DNA of 64,000 nt from Adiantum capillus-veneris (Eukaryota > Streptophyta > Polypodiopsida > Polypodiales > Pteridaceae). Numbering within the stretch: the stretch's first letter is position 1; every line of letters starts with the position of its first letter. The position numbers and the translations under genes were made by a program. The stretch is from positions 71,502,412-71,566,411 of the forward strand of contig CM043963.1 of the NCBI GenBank assembly GCA_014529385.2, in the 5' to 3' direction. This document shows positions 43,152-53,264 of this stretch, one piece after another. The notes beneath the pieces were generated by a model. It ran no database searches and was not told the DNA's origin. It saw only the letters and a list, made by a program, of their open reading frames with translations.

Positions 43152-43670
43152 TGGAGATGATGAAGCTTGTGAAATTGTTGGAAAAGGTACAATTGTGTTA
43201 AAACTCGAAATGAATGGAAGCTTGAAGATGTTAGGCATGTCACTTCTCTTTGCAAGAATTTGATCTCTTCAAGACAATTGGACGATGAAGGTCACAACAT
43301 TGCATTCGAAAACAAACATTGGAAGATCTCAAAGGGATCTTTGGTGGTTGCCAAAGGAGAAAAGGTTGTTACCCTTTACTTGTGCACTGTTAGCACGCAA
43401 CCTTCAACTTGTGCAACGGCTATAGAAGTCAATAGTGCAGTGTGGCACTACCGGCTATAGAAGTCAATAGTGCAGTGTGGCACTACCGGCTTGGACATAT
43501 GAGTGCCAAAGGAATGCAAATCCTTCAACCAAAGAAGCTTCTACTAGGTTTAAAAGAAGTGGACTTAGATTTTTGTGAAGATTGTGTTTATGGTAAACAA
43601 AAGAGGGTAAAATTTCAAAAAGCAAGAGATGAAAGAAAAAACAAAAAACTTGAATTGGTTCATTTTGATG
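43152..43670 (+). pseudogene. Copia element E: pre-integrase region
   Basis: Matches D: Q-L-D-D-E-G-H-N-I-A-F-E-N-K-H, K-G-E-K-V, then W-H-Y-R-L-G-H-M and C-E-D-C-V-Y-G-K-Q, the HHCC zinc module before integrase. A 35-bp tandem duplication (43419-43453 and 43454-43488) shifts the frame in the middle. Confidence 0.85.
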
Positions 43671-44210
43671 TTTGAGGTCCTGCAAGTACACCGTCACTTG
43701 GTGGCTCATTGTATTATGTACATTCATAGACGATGCGACTAGGAAAACATGGGTTTATGTAATGAAGAATAAGTCCCATGTGTTTTTCATATTTCAAAGG
43801 TGGAAAGCCTTTGTGGAGAATGAAGTAGGTACCAAGCTTAAATGCTTCAGATTCGATAATGGAGGCAAATATTGCAGCCAAGCTTTTGAAAGCTTTTGTG
43901 CTAGCAATGGAATTTGGAGGCAAAGGACAACCCCAAGGACACCTCAACAAAATGGCATTTCTAAAAGGATTAACAGAATGATCATGTAGCGAGCACGAAG
44001 CATGCGGCTACATGCAGGCCTACCGCTTGAGCTTTGGACAAAAGAAATTAAGTACGTATGTGTACTTAATCAACCCGTAGTTCTCAATGGGATTGGATGG
44101 GTGAAGCATTTCTCAAAGTGTTTGGGTGCGAGGCTTTCATGCACATAGATAGAAGCTTAAGGTCAAAGCTAGATGCAAAGTCCAAAAAGTGTTTCTCGGT
44201 GAAGACTCAA
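43671..44210 (+). pseudogene. Copia element E: integrase
   Basis: Contains H-F-D-V at the start of the core, F-I-D-D-A-T-R-K-T-W (first Asp), F-R-F-D-N-G-G-K-Y (second Asp), T-P-Q-Q-N-G-I-S-K-R (where Glu of the usual E-R is replaced by Lys), and the C-terminal V-F-G-C-E-A-F-M-H. One or two frame changes and a stop (TGA at 43673) break it. Confidence 0.85.
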
Positions 44211-44520
44211 GGAGTGCAAATGGTCACAACATACAATAACGTCAACCAAATGAGGAGCCTCAACCTATTCCTCAAAAATCTACAAGAGCAAGTAGACCTC
44301 CCAGAAAGGTTTGTTCCTTTCTTCAACCATCTCTTGATCTCAAATTTTGGAGAGCCAAAATCATACGAAGGAGCTATGCATCACAAATCTAAAGAAGAAT
44401 GGATGAAGAGCATGCAAGTGAAGATGGACTCATTACTTAGCAACCAAACATGGGATTTGGTTGAGTTAATTAAAGGTAAGCGGGCCCTGCAAAACAAATG
44501 GGCATACAAGTTGAAGGAAT
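44211..44520 (+). pseudogene. Copia element E: reverse transcriptase N-terminus only
   Basis: E-P-K-S-Y-E-G-A-M, E-E-W-M-K-S-M-Q and T-W-D-L-V-E-L (about 44350-44470) are the first RT blocks. The frame then runs straight into LTR sequence at about 44525, so the RT active site and all of RNase H have been deleted together with the start of the 3' LTR. Confidence 0.8.
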
Positions 44521-44526
44521 AAGAAG

Positions 44527-44929
44527 GTGGGAAGAAAAGGTGGTCAAAAAACGACCGATCGTTTGTCGGTAGTCAATGGCCGGTGGCCAATTTCAAATCG
44601 GACTTGTCTTCTCAAGGGCGGCCACATATGGGTGCATGAGAGAATTCAACCCAAACTTGTCTACACAAGTGCGACTACATATGGATGCCTCTCATGAGAG
44701 AGGGCAACCCTTTTGGCCTATAAAATAGGCCTTTTCTACACAAAAATGGATTGTGAAGCATTGTGGTGCATTGAGAAGTTGATGTGAGGTGGTGAGAGTG
44801 AAGCAAGGTGGGAGCTTGAAAAGGGTATAATCCCTTTGTAACCTACTTCTTGTTTTGAAGTACTAAAGCCATTGTGTGGCTGCTTTCTTGTGAATGTACC
44901 CCACATTAGGTGAACCACGTATATCATGT

Positions 44930-44975
<46 letters not shown>

Positions 44976-45056
44976 AATCCCTCATGTGTGGAACTTATCT
45001 CTCTCCATTAAGTAAACTACTCAATTATCTACTTAGCTATGTCATATTTCCTAACA
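44527..45056 (+). repeat. 3' LTR of copia element E
   Basis: Matches 39870-40397 and ends at CTAACA (45056). Its CT array (44931-44969) is about twice as long as in the 5' LTR. Element C integrase sequence resumes directly afterwards. Confidence 0.85.
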
Positions 45057-46011
45057 GGAGTTTGCATGGGCTCACAACATCACTATGCACAAGCTGCAAC
45101 CTGCATGTAGCCCTAACTGAACCATCCTTTGGAAACTTTGAATGCTGCATCTTACCCAAAAGATAGCCTTCACAAACATGACAGGTGCTTCAAGAGGCGG
45201 CAAAGAAGCAACCATATTATATTTTTGCAAACTTGGCAAACTGACAAAATTAGATGCCCAAAACAAGCATGCCAAATTTTTGAAACTAAAATATCCTTAG
45301 AATCCACAACTGCATTTGAAAAGTTCTACCCACACTTCTCATACAAATTGAGCTTATACAACCCACGACATAAAACGCCAGATGCAACAATCTCATCACC
45401 GAAACTAAGATCATGTACTATACATATGTCATCCACAAGTTTGACTATAGTTCCAAGTCTAGCAAGTGCAGATTCAAAGCAAAGACAAAGCAAAGATTCT
45501 TCTTGATCCCAAGTACATGCATCAAGAACTGTGAAAGAACTGCCATTTGCAGCAATAAGCATAATCTTTGAAACTCCCTGAACCAGATAAGAGGCGTTGT
45601 TGGCACAAATGACTGAATTTCCATGAGGGAAATACGCAAGAGATGTATACAAATCATAATGAGAGGTAATGTGCTTTGTAGCATCATTATCCAAATACCA
45701 CACATATGAATTTGCAGCAAGTGGCATGCATGAATAATGGACAACAGGATCATAGGTACACTCTACACTAAAATCCCACTCTGCAACTACATTAACATCA
45801 CAATCTCCTTTCACAAAAGACTCTCCACTTGTATTGGACCCTGTAGTTGATCCAGCCTCTTTCTTCTTAGCCTCTTTTTCCTTCAATTTTGGACACTGCT
45901 TGATCAAGTGATAATTAGCTTTTGGTTATGGCAACACATCTTCTTTTTGCCCTTATCACCAGAATTCCTAGACGAATTGCTGTCAGCAGAAGCATTAAAA
46001 ATAGGTGATTT
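45057..46011 (-). pseudogene. Copia element C: gag C-terminus, protease, pre-integrase
   Basis: Reading leftward from 46011: a basic stretch with a damaged zinc knuckle (C then H-L-I-K-Q-C, second Cys replaced by Gln, one-base deletion near 45925); the protease region W-Y-L-D-N-D-A-T-K-H (normal D-S/T-G replaced by D-N-D); then gag pre-integrase and H-S-D-V-V-S-P, the first residues of integrase. It stops at 45057 against the E LTR and would continue at 18541 after a gap of about 80 residues. Confidence 0.85.
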
Positions 46012-46202
46012 TGTTGGGGTATAGGCGCTTGTGCCTTGCTCGGCCGCCCAGAGTCTGGGCGCCCCTGACTTGTATACCTTATACATAGCATAAGTGTATA
46101 GGGGGCTGCTCACTCTTTGAGTCTCCCCACCCATATATGTGTGTCGTGTGTCTCTTTCTCTCTCTCACTCTCCGTCTGTGGTGCTCCCCGATCCCCTTCA
46201 AT

Positions 46203-46214
46203 TGGTATCAGAGC
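46203..46214 (+). promoter_or_regulatory. Primer binding site, element F (tRNA-iMet)
   Basis: TGGTATCAGAGC, exact match, two bases after the LTR. Confidence 0.92.
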
Positions 46215-47603
46215 GACAGGTGTGAGAGCGTAGATGGACGGCTTCGCGATGAACTCGTCGGCTTTGGCGGAGAGGTCACAGATTTGAGCAAAGAAATAGA
46301 GGAGGTTGTGGACAACCATACAGAGTCTTGCAGGAGAGATCTCAAGAGCTTCCTAGTGCTCACAGATCAGTCCACAGTTCCTCTAGAGATCAGCCCACTG
46401 TGTACAACATCTTCCCTCTTTTCAGCAAGCTTTGCAACAGCTACATCGGCGACAGATTGGAGCTTGGAGATTCCATAGACATGGAAGCATTGTGAGATTG
46501 ATACATTCAGCTCACGCATCGAGGTGGGAAGTGAGTTTGAGCCTTTCTATGAGCTCAAAGAAGCACAGAAGAAAGTCGTTCAGTTTTTGGCAGTTTGATA
46601 GCAATCTACTGTTTTACTCATAACTCGAGCTACAGAGCTCCGATTCCAAAACTTTTTGGTTCAAAACGGAGCTGGCTTCAAGCTCTACGACTTTGTGGAA
46701 GGAATTGTTTTCTGATTAAGAGTACAGGTGGGTCAGAAATTAAAAACACTGAGACTATTTTTCAGGACAGTTTTGGGCTATGTTGTTTTCTTTGCTCCAG
46801 ACAGCTTACCCGTGCACACTACAGGTAGCAGGCACATATGAGGTGTTACAAGATCGGGTTTGAATCCCAGGTAGAGGTTGAGTCTAGTACTCCCACAGGT
46901 GTTGCCCGTTGCAGTTGAGTGGTTTTTGTGCAGTGTTGTGGCTTGCATACATGGTCTTTGAGTGGGTAATGCTCTATGTATGCTTATGTGGTGAGCAATA
47001 GATCTTGTGAGCAAGTGCAGAGGTTGGTTGTGGATGATATGTATGGTCACCTGTGGTACTCTTTGTGAGCATTTGTTGGACACAGGTAATGTATGTTGAG
47101 TGTATTTTGATGCGCATTGATTGCTCATTGTATTGAGCTTGCAGGACAATGGTTATTTTGTGTTGATAGCCATTGTGCGTTGAAACTCTGGCGAAATTTC
47201 CCCAGGAGTTTTATGCGCATCATTTATGCGATCCAGGTTGTGATTGCGATTGCACTCAGTGATTACGTGCGGTGTTCTCTGCAGGTGGGAGCTTAGTGCA
47301 TGTATGCATCGATACCGCACAATGTGGGCTTGGTGATTAGCTCACGTTTGCAGGCGTACAATTATCTTGGCACACTCACAGGAGTGAATATTGTGATGTA
47401 TGCTTGTGTGGCTACGAGCTAGGTAGCCGGATTCGAGTCATATTGACTTGTGATTTTGTGCAAGGTTTTGCACGGTTATTGGTGCAATTTTGCATCAGGT
47501 TTTGAGCCATATTTGCAGACTTTTGTTGATGCGATTCGAGCCAGTTTAGGGCTGATTTGGTTGACATTTGCTACTCAGTGTTGGTTGCTCTTTTGCGAGC
47601 ATT
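46215..47603 (+). other. Element F long untranslated leader
   Basis: About 1.4 kb without a convincing frame between primer site and gag ATG. TG-rich in the second half. Long leaders usually hold packaging and dimerisation signals, but none can be named here. Confidence 0.6.
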
Positions 47604-48415
47604 ATGGCTGATTTTTCATTTGACTTCCAGCGTTATGGTCTGACACAGTTTGATGGTGCATATTTTGTTGCTTGGAAGGAGCATATGCTTGTTGCATTGG
47701 CGGATTTGGGGCAGGATAAACCCTTGTGTGGTTTATTGGCGAAGCCCAAGGCTATGCGTGATGATGATTGGCAGGATCTTGATGAGTTAGCCATGTCTAC
47801 GATTCATTTGCATCTGGTTGAGTCTGTTTACTGACAGGTCTCGAGGGAGACTACAACTCATGCTTTATGGCAGAGTTTACATGCTATGTACGCGACGTCC
47901 ATGTCTATAGGGGAGTCTAGTCCCACTTCTATGTCCATGGGAGAGATTGGTCCCACACGCAAGTCTCGATGGCATAGAGACTTGACATGTTGGCATTGTG
48001 GACATAGAGGGCACATTAGGCGTCAATGTTTCAGGCGTTTGAGACAACGGAGGCGACAGATGCGTGATGCACATTTGGGCATGACAGATGCTAGTGAGAT
48101 CAGTACGGTGGTTACTGAGTATGCTTGTGACGGCGATGTCACATTTACATCTAGCTTGTCTTCAGATGATCTTATGTCTACAGATTGCATATCGGATTGC
48201 ACATTGTCTTTACATTGGTTACTAGATTAAGATGCTACTTTCCATGTCACGTTGCATCGTGAGTGGTTTAGCACGTTTTCTAGTGGGAGACTTGGTTGTG
48301 TACACATGGCTGATGGTGTTGTGTATGACATTGAGGGTGCAGGAGACATATGTTTGTCCTTGCCCAATGGTATGAGATTTACCCTACGTCATGTGCGTTA
48401 TGTGCCAGATTGACG
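47604..48415 (+). pseudogene. Element F: gag and protease remnant
   Basis: ATG at 47604 opens M-A-D-F-S-F-D-F-Q-R-Y-G-L-T-Q-F-D-G, then A-W-K-E-H-M-L-V-A-L, a normal copia gag N-terminus. After a stop at 47833 the middle of gag is short. An intact CCHC knuckle follows (C-W-H-C-G-H-R-G-H-I-R-R-Q-C, about 47988-48030). The protease region L-L-D-stop-D-A-T-F-H (48224-48244) has a stop in the active-site triad. Confidence 0.85.
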
Positions 48416-48904
48416 ATGAGTTTGATCTCCATTGGTCAGCTCAGGGATAGTGGATGTTGGGTATCGCTGCTTGAGCAATCTTTTGCGTTGCATTTGGGTT
48501 CGTTGGTGATTGCGAGAGGTGCTAGAGTTGGCACATGGTACCCATTACACGTAGTATTGGTGCGAGATGGTCGAGTCTCAATCTTGTTACAACCATGCAA
48601 AGAGCGAGAGACCCGGACAGTTTCTTTTGCTCATGGGTTGCAGGGTGCTTTGCATGGAGTGCAGAGTAGTGAGCTCGTTGTGCACACAATTGGGGCACGA
48701 CTTGAGCAGTCACACAGAGAGGTGACAGAGTCAGACATGCATGCTTTGCAAGTGAATGAGCAAAGCAGAGAGTCAGTTGTGCAAGATACTTCTATGCAGG
48801 ATAGACAGGTAGAGCGGTCTTGCTCTAGTGAGTCATGGCAGGAGAACGTTGTGCAAGAGTCTATGCATAAGGAGTTAGAGCATGAGAGCTCTAGTGAGTC
48901 ATAG
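48416..48904 (+). pseudogene. Element F: pre-integrase region and repetitive acidic tail
   Basis: M-S-L-I-S-I-G-Q-L-R-D-S-G-C is the standard start of the gag pre-integrase domain. After about 60 residues the sequence leaves the domain and becomes Glu/Ser/Gln-rich with a loosely repeated unit (E-S-V-V-Q-D, then E-N-V-V-Q-E; S-S-E-S at each end). The zinc module and integrase expected next are missing. Confidence 0.75.
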
Positions 48905-49098
48905 CAGATTGAGTGGTCATGTTTGTGATTGCAGAGGAGACTAAGATGTCAACGATTATGCAGTCATTCCTTTCTATGCTCGGCAGTGAGCATCGGAATA
49001 TAGTTGTGCAGGATATGTCTTCCAGCAGACACCTAGAGCAGCTGGTTTGCTTTGAGGTTGTACGACAGGTTGATGCGTCTTTTGCGGACAGTTAGGAG

Positions 49099-49290
49099 AT
49101 GCATGTAGCTGACATGCCTTGTCAGTCAGAGATGCCTATTGCCAGGGATATATATGTTGATGCATGCTCCGTAGAGCTAGCAGGGCCCGCTAGCATTGCA
49201 TCGGTATTCAGTGGTCTCATGTATGAGATGCTGATCTTGAGACCGGATATCGCAGCTACAGTGGGAGCATTTGCAGTTGGGGTTTGTTAG
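49099..49290 (+). pseudogene. Element F: trace of RT C-terminus
   Basis: S-G-L-M-Y-E-M-L-I-L-R-P-D-I-A, followed by V-G-A-F-A, is a decayed version of the copia block V-G-S-L-M-Y-A-M-x-x-T-R-P-D-I. This shows that a full pol was once present and later deleted. Confidence 0.65.
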
Positions 49291-49497
49291 TCATTTGTTG
49301 ACTGATGATGGCATAGTGCACGAGGGAGATATGCAGGTATTGCGTACATACTTGTAGTACTTGTGCAGTACGTCTGGTGGTGTATGGACTTACACGGGAG
49401 CAGGACAACCGGATGCACATGATCACAGCCAGCCAGTGGGCATCGGTTGAGAGTGATCTTCTCTCGCCTTTTGTAGTCTTTAGACTAGGTTACCTTG

Positions 49498-49529
49498 CTT
49501 AAAGGCACAATCGCCTTTAAGTGGGAGGT
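49498..49529 (+). promoter_or_regulatory. Polypurine tract with perfect 9-bp stem-loop, element F
   Basis: CTTAAAGGC (49498-49506) pairs with GCCTTTAAG (49513-49521) across a 6-nt loop. The right arm runs into the polypurine tract AAGTGGGAGGT (49519-49529), directly before the 3' LTR. Confidence 0.75.
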
Positions 49530-49724
49530 TGTTGGGGTATAGGCGCCTGTGCCTTGCCCGGCCGCCCAGAGTTTGGGCGCCCACTGACTTGTATACCTTA
49601 TACATAGCATAAGTGTATAGGGGGCTGCTGACTCTTTGAGTCTCCCCACCCATATCTGTGTGTCGTGTGTCTCCTTCTCTCTCTCACTCTCCGTCTGTGG
49701 TGCTCCCCGGTTCCCTTCAGATTT

Positions 49725-50496
49725 ACCACTCACAGAAGAACCATGAGAAGTGGCGACATAGCTGTTACCACCTTTTCTTTGAGCAACAATAAAAGCCTCT
49801 TCAATGGCACGTTGTCTAGTCCTTTTTTTTTTGGAAAGTGACTCTTGTAATAAGAATGTGCATAATGCATCAAACTTGACAACTTCTGGATTTCCTTGGG
49901 TCATAAGTCTCCAAGTACTAGCAAAAGTATGATACGAATCTGGCAATGCATCAAGAACAATCTGCACAAGCGAACTGTCAGAAATGACTTCACATACAAA
50001 AATAAGCTGCTCATTGATATCCTTGACACTAGCAAGGAAAGTTTCCATCTCATCTTACTCATGCATAATCTTCTACTCCAGCTCTTTATGCAATAATGAA
50101 ATTTTTGCCTCATTGCAACTTGCATAAAGACCAACCTCAATATCCTATGCCTATTTTGCAAATTTTGCTGAATGACTATGAAGAGTAATAGTGTGCTTCA
50201 CAGAAAACACAATCAAAGCATGAGCCTGCACATATTTTACATCCCAACAAGCTTGCTTAACAATAGGCAAAAAAGCTCTGGCATCAGCCATCCTGCCATC
50301 AAAACCTGCAACATCCTCAACATCGCCTACATCCTCAGAACCAGGATGTATATCAATGCCTTGCACAATATTCTAGACACCCTTTGACACAAGGACATGT
50401 TGCATCATGTAAGACCAATAAGGGTAATTGTCCCCATCCAATCTATTCTTCACACAACAAACATCTTGAACACATGACTGTGTTGTTGTCAGCCAT
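49725..50496 (-). pseudogene. Copia element C: gag N-terminal half
   Basis: ATG at 50496 begins M-A-D-N-N-T-V. A frame change leads to R-L-D-G-D-N-Y-P-Y-W-S-Y-M-M, the standard gag opening (50440-50380). Later frames carry W-D-V-K-Y-V and, at 50048-49725, the helical gag core (L-V-Q-I-V-L-D-A-L-P-D-S-Y-H) and a basic tail. It is interrupted at 49725 by element F and resumes at 46006. Confidence 0.85.
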
Positions 50497-50782
50497 GGCG
50501 AATGCCTGTAATGTGATGTAAAAACTATCCAAAAAGAGGAGAAACAAGGCGAGACCAACACGTGCTATATAGCACAACCCATAAAAGACTGTAAGGGACA
50601 TGTTATGCGAAAAAAATGGCACTGAAATTTTTTTGGCACAAAATGACAATATTGCAGGTGCAGTACGGCTTGTAGTGGAAATGGAGGCCAAAATGAGCCC
50701 AAATCAAAAATCTGAGCGAGCGTGTGCTGGAACTGGCGTGTCTTGGAGCTGCTAGTGACTTAGATCAAGAGAATGCAACTTT

Positions 50783-50793
50783 CTCTCATACCA
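50783..50793 (-). promoter_or_regulatory. Primer binding site, element C (tRNA-iMet)
   Basis: The minus strand reads TGGTATGAGAG, one mismatch from the standard copia site. It lies two bases from the LTR edge at 50796. Confidence 0.8.
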
Positions 50794-50795
50794 AT

Positions 50796-51021
50796 TGTTG
50801 GAATTAGGGTTGCAGAGAAACACACACAGCTTGGAGAAGATGAAGGAAGCTCAAGGCACACAACAGAGAGTGTATTACTTAGTGTGCAATGGAAAGGTAA
50901 GATAGCCCTAGAGTGACGGACGTATATGCAATGCACGGGAGAAAAAACCTCCCAATGAGGGAAATTAAGCCCCATCGGTCCTAAGTGTGTTCACACACTT
51001 CACTACCACATGTATATGGCA
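50796..51021 (-). repeat. 5' LTR of copia element C, truncated
   Basis: Matches 16119-16345 closely (TGTTGGAATTAGGGTTGC, GGAGAAGATGAAGGAAGC and AAAAAACCTCC blocks). It loses similarity at 51021, so the outer part of the LTR (about 150 bp) has been removed or replaced. Confidence 0.85.
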
Positions 51022-51915
51022 ATATCGTTGATGTCTAGAGTGATGGAGATAAAGAAGATGAATGTCGTTATTGATAATAGGTTGACTACTCTTGAAAGGA
51101 TGATAGCCGAGCCACTTGGGAGTGTTTTTCTTGACACTACATGCTTTGAACATGATGTAAAACGTACTCAGAGTATCTTGGATCAAGTGATTCAACTTGA
51201 GAGTGTAGATACTAACCTAGAGAATCGTGGGACCATGAGGATAGTGCCATTAGAGGTAGATATGACCATTGGCCTGATATAGAAAACACTTTATTAATAG
51301 ATGCCACACATGCATCTAGATATTGTTGATTCACTTGACCACAAGAGTGTTGTTCTAATGAGTGAGCCATTCCCAGGCTATTCCACAGAGGAGGATACTA
51401 TAGAGACATCCATCCTAGAGCATTCACAACCACATTTCTTGATTATGGAGCAGACAACTATTACATGTGATACATAGATTGATGACATCCATATAGACCA
51501 TGATTGTCCTACCATGTTTGTTTATGTCCTATCCTAGATTTCTTAGCCTAGCATGCCGAATTGACCTCTGGAGCTTCTACCCATGAGGGTACTATTACAC
51601 ATGATAGTCCCTCATCTATGACATCATGATTAGATTACGTGTAGACTACTTTGACCATGTCTCCCTTAGAGGACACCTTGACAAACTAGGATTCTAGAGA
51701 CCTAGACCATGACAAGATGGTGAGCATAAATATTTCCCATGATCTTCTGGATCTTCCATCACTCAATGCAACTTTGGGAGAGCATAGCCCTCTGCCAAAC
51801 TATTGGACATTTGATAGCAGATCCTATAGATGAGTATCACAATTACAAGACCACAATAGACAAGACCATGGATAGCCTTCTGTAGGACATGATCATAGGA
51901 GTATTTCTACCCACA
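51022..51915. other. Unidentified block, coding-like
   Basis: A plus-strand frame from 51010 to 51282 has a helix-like, coiled-coil-prone composition (R-L-T-T-L-E-R-M-I, then S-I-L-D-Q-V-I-Q-L-E). Further downstream, short frames rich in Asp, His, Thr and Ile are broken by stops. No family recognised. It lies between the truncated C LTR and the I LTR and belongs to neither. Confidence 0.35.
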
Positions 51916-52532
51916 TGTTAGGATTTGTGCCTAAATGCACACCATGGAGCTCTCCCCTTACTCTATTTTGTCTAGATTCAATGTATCTGCCTACTAGACT
52001 TGCCTACCACTTTTAGTTGATGCCCCGGGGAGGTCACCTAATAAAAATGTAACCTATCACGTGAGTTCAACAGAAGGGTATTTAAAGTTCTTGAAATATA
52101 CAGAAGGGCATTATTTTTTCAAATTTTACAAAAAACTTACAGATTTTAAAAGAAAAGGGTACATTATATTCTTAACAAAATTCACAGATAAGGGGTTTTA
52201 CAAACATGTCTTGAATGCACGTGATATGGTAGTTTTACACATAGTGAACCCCCCGAGGCTGATGCTTGCATTGAATCCACACAGACTCATGGAGAGGCAT
52301 GCACGACCTATAACATATTTGGGTTGATATTGATGCCTACCATCACCTATGATCTCATTCAAAGCTCTCTCTACAAGACTATATAATGCCTCACTATGTA
52401 CTTGCAAGTTTCCAATAATCATTCTTTTTGTGCATTGAGTCTCCTATTTGTGCTTGGTGTGGTTGCACAAGATGCCTTCACCATCATCTGAATGCAAGCC
52501 TAATCTATCCACCTTAGTCTACGTACTTAACA
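51916..52532 (+). repeat. 5' LTR of copia element I, containing foldback element K
   Basis: TGTTAGGATTTGTGCC (51916) to CTTAACA (52532), with a primer site two bases later. The counterpart at 61112 to about 61530 lacks the K insertion. Without K the LTR is about 375 bp. Confidence 0.85.
52022..52259. mobile_element. Foldback (MITE-like) element K, copy 2
   Basis: 238 bp. Ends GCCCCGGGGAGGTCAC (left) and, inverted, GCCTCGGGGGGTTCAC (right). Flanked by TGAT on both sides (52018-52021 and 52260-52263); a 5-bp reading, TGATG, is also possible. The 3' LTR of the same host element (61195-61235) shows the empty site, proving this is a separate insertion. Confidence 0.92.
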
Positions 52533-52720
52533 TGTGGTATCATAGCCTAAATCTAGGCTATCACTATTTGGTTAGGTTTGGGTCTTGTGGATTTGAGTAG
52601 GTTCAACATTGTCTATCCACCTTAGTCTACGTACTTAACATGTGGTATCAGAGCCTAAAGTTAGGCTATTGCTATTAACTTAGGTTTGGGTCTTGTGAAT
52701 TTGAGTAGGTTCAACATTGT
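52505..52720 (+). repeat. Tandem duplication of the LTR end plus primer site, element I
   Basis: Two copies of 108 bp (52505-52612 and 52613-52720), each holding the last part of the LTR, a tRNA-Met primer site and about 60 bases of leader. The first primer site reads TGGTATCATAGCC (52535), the second TGGTATCAGAGCC (52643). Confidence 0.9.
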
Positions 52721-53228
52721 CTCCTAAGCTAGGCCATTACAATATCTCTCTCTTGCTTGGATGGCCGCCATTCTTGCATTGCATTAAGGTTTTAACATGA
52801 TAAGCCTTTTAGATTGATTGATTATTGAGTGTGATCATTAAAGCCCATTTGTGTGATTCAAGTTTTGAGCCTATGACTACCCCAATTCTTTGCAAAATAA
52901 GTGTGTATGCATAGAGTTTCTTCATATCTTCCAAGTGAGCCAATGGATGCTCAAATTGGAGTATTTTTTAGCTCTTGAGCTCTTAGATACCTGTTGTTGC
53001 CACCTTATATTTTGTAAAACATACACTCCCACAAGGAAACCCCCTTTCTGCCACCACAATTATGGGAATAATCTTAACCTTGGAACATTGAGGTTCTGGG
53101 GTCAATTTCCACATCCTATTTTAGGAGCATAGGGCAGATTTTAGAGCTCTATACAGTGCACCACAATGTGCCTTGGCGGGTCTAGTAACTAAGTTTTCCA
53201 TGTCATTCGAGCGTGCCTTGCATTTGGA

Positions 53229-53264
<36 letters not shown>

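Larger units (their letters stand above)
46012..49719 (+). mobile_element. Non-autonomous copia element F with perfect target duplication
   Basis: LTRs at 46012-46200 (189 bp) and 49530-49719 (190 bp) differ at about nine positions, mostly C/T. Both begin TGTTGGGG and end TTCA. The target duplication GATTT (46007-46011 and 49720-49724) is perfect and lies within element C's gag. Primer site and polypurine tract are in place. The internal region of 3.3 kb keeps gag, a zinc knuckle and the pre-integrase region, but integrase, RT and RNase H are gone except for a trace of RT. Confidence 0.95.
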
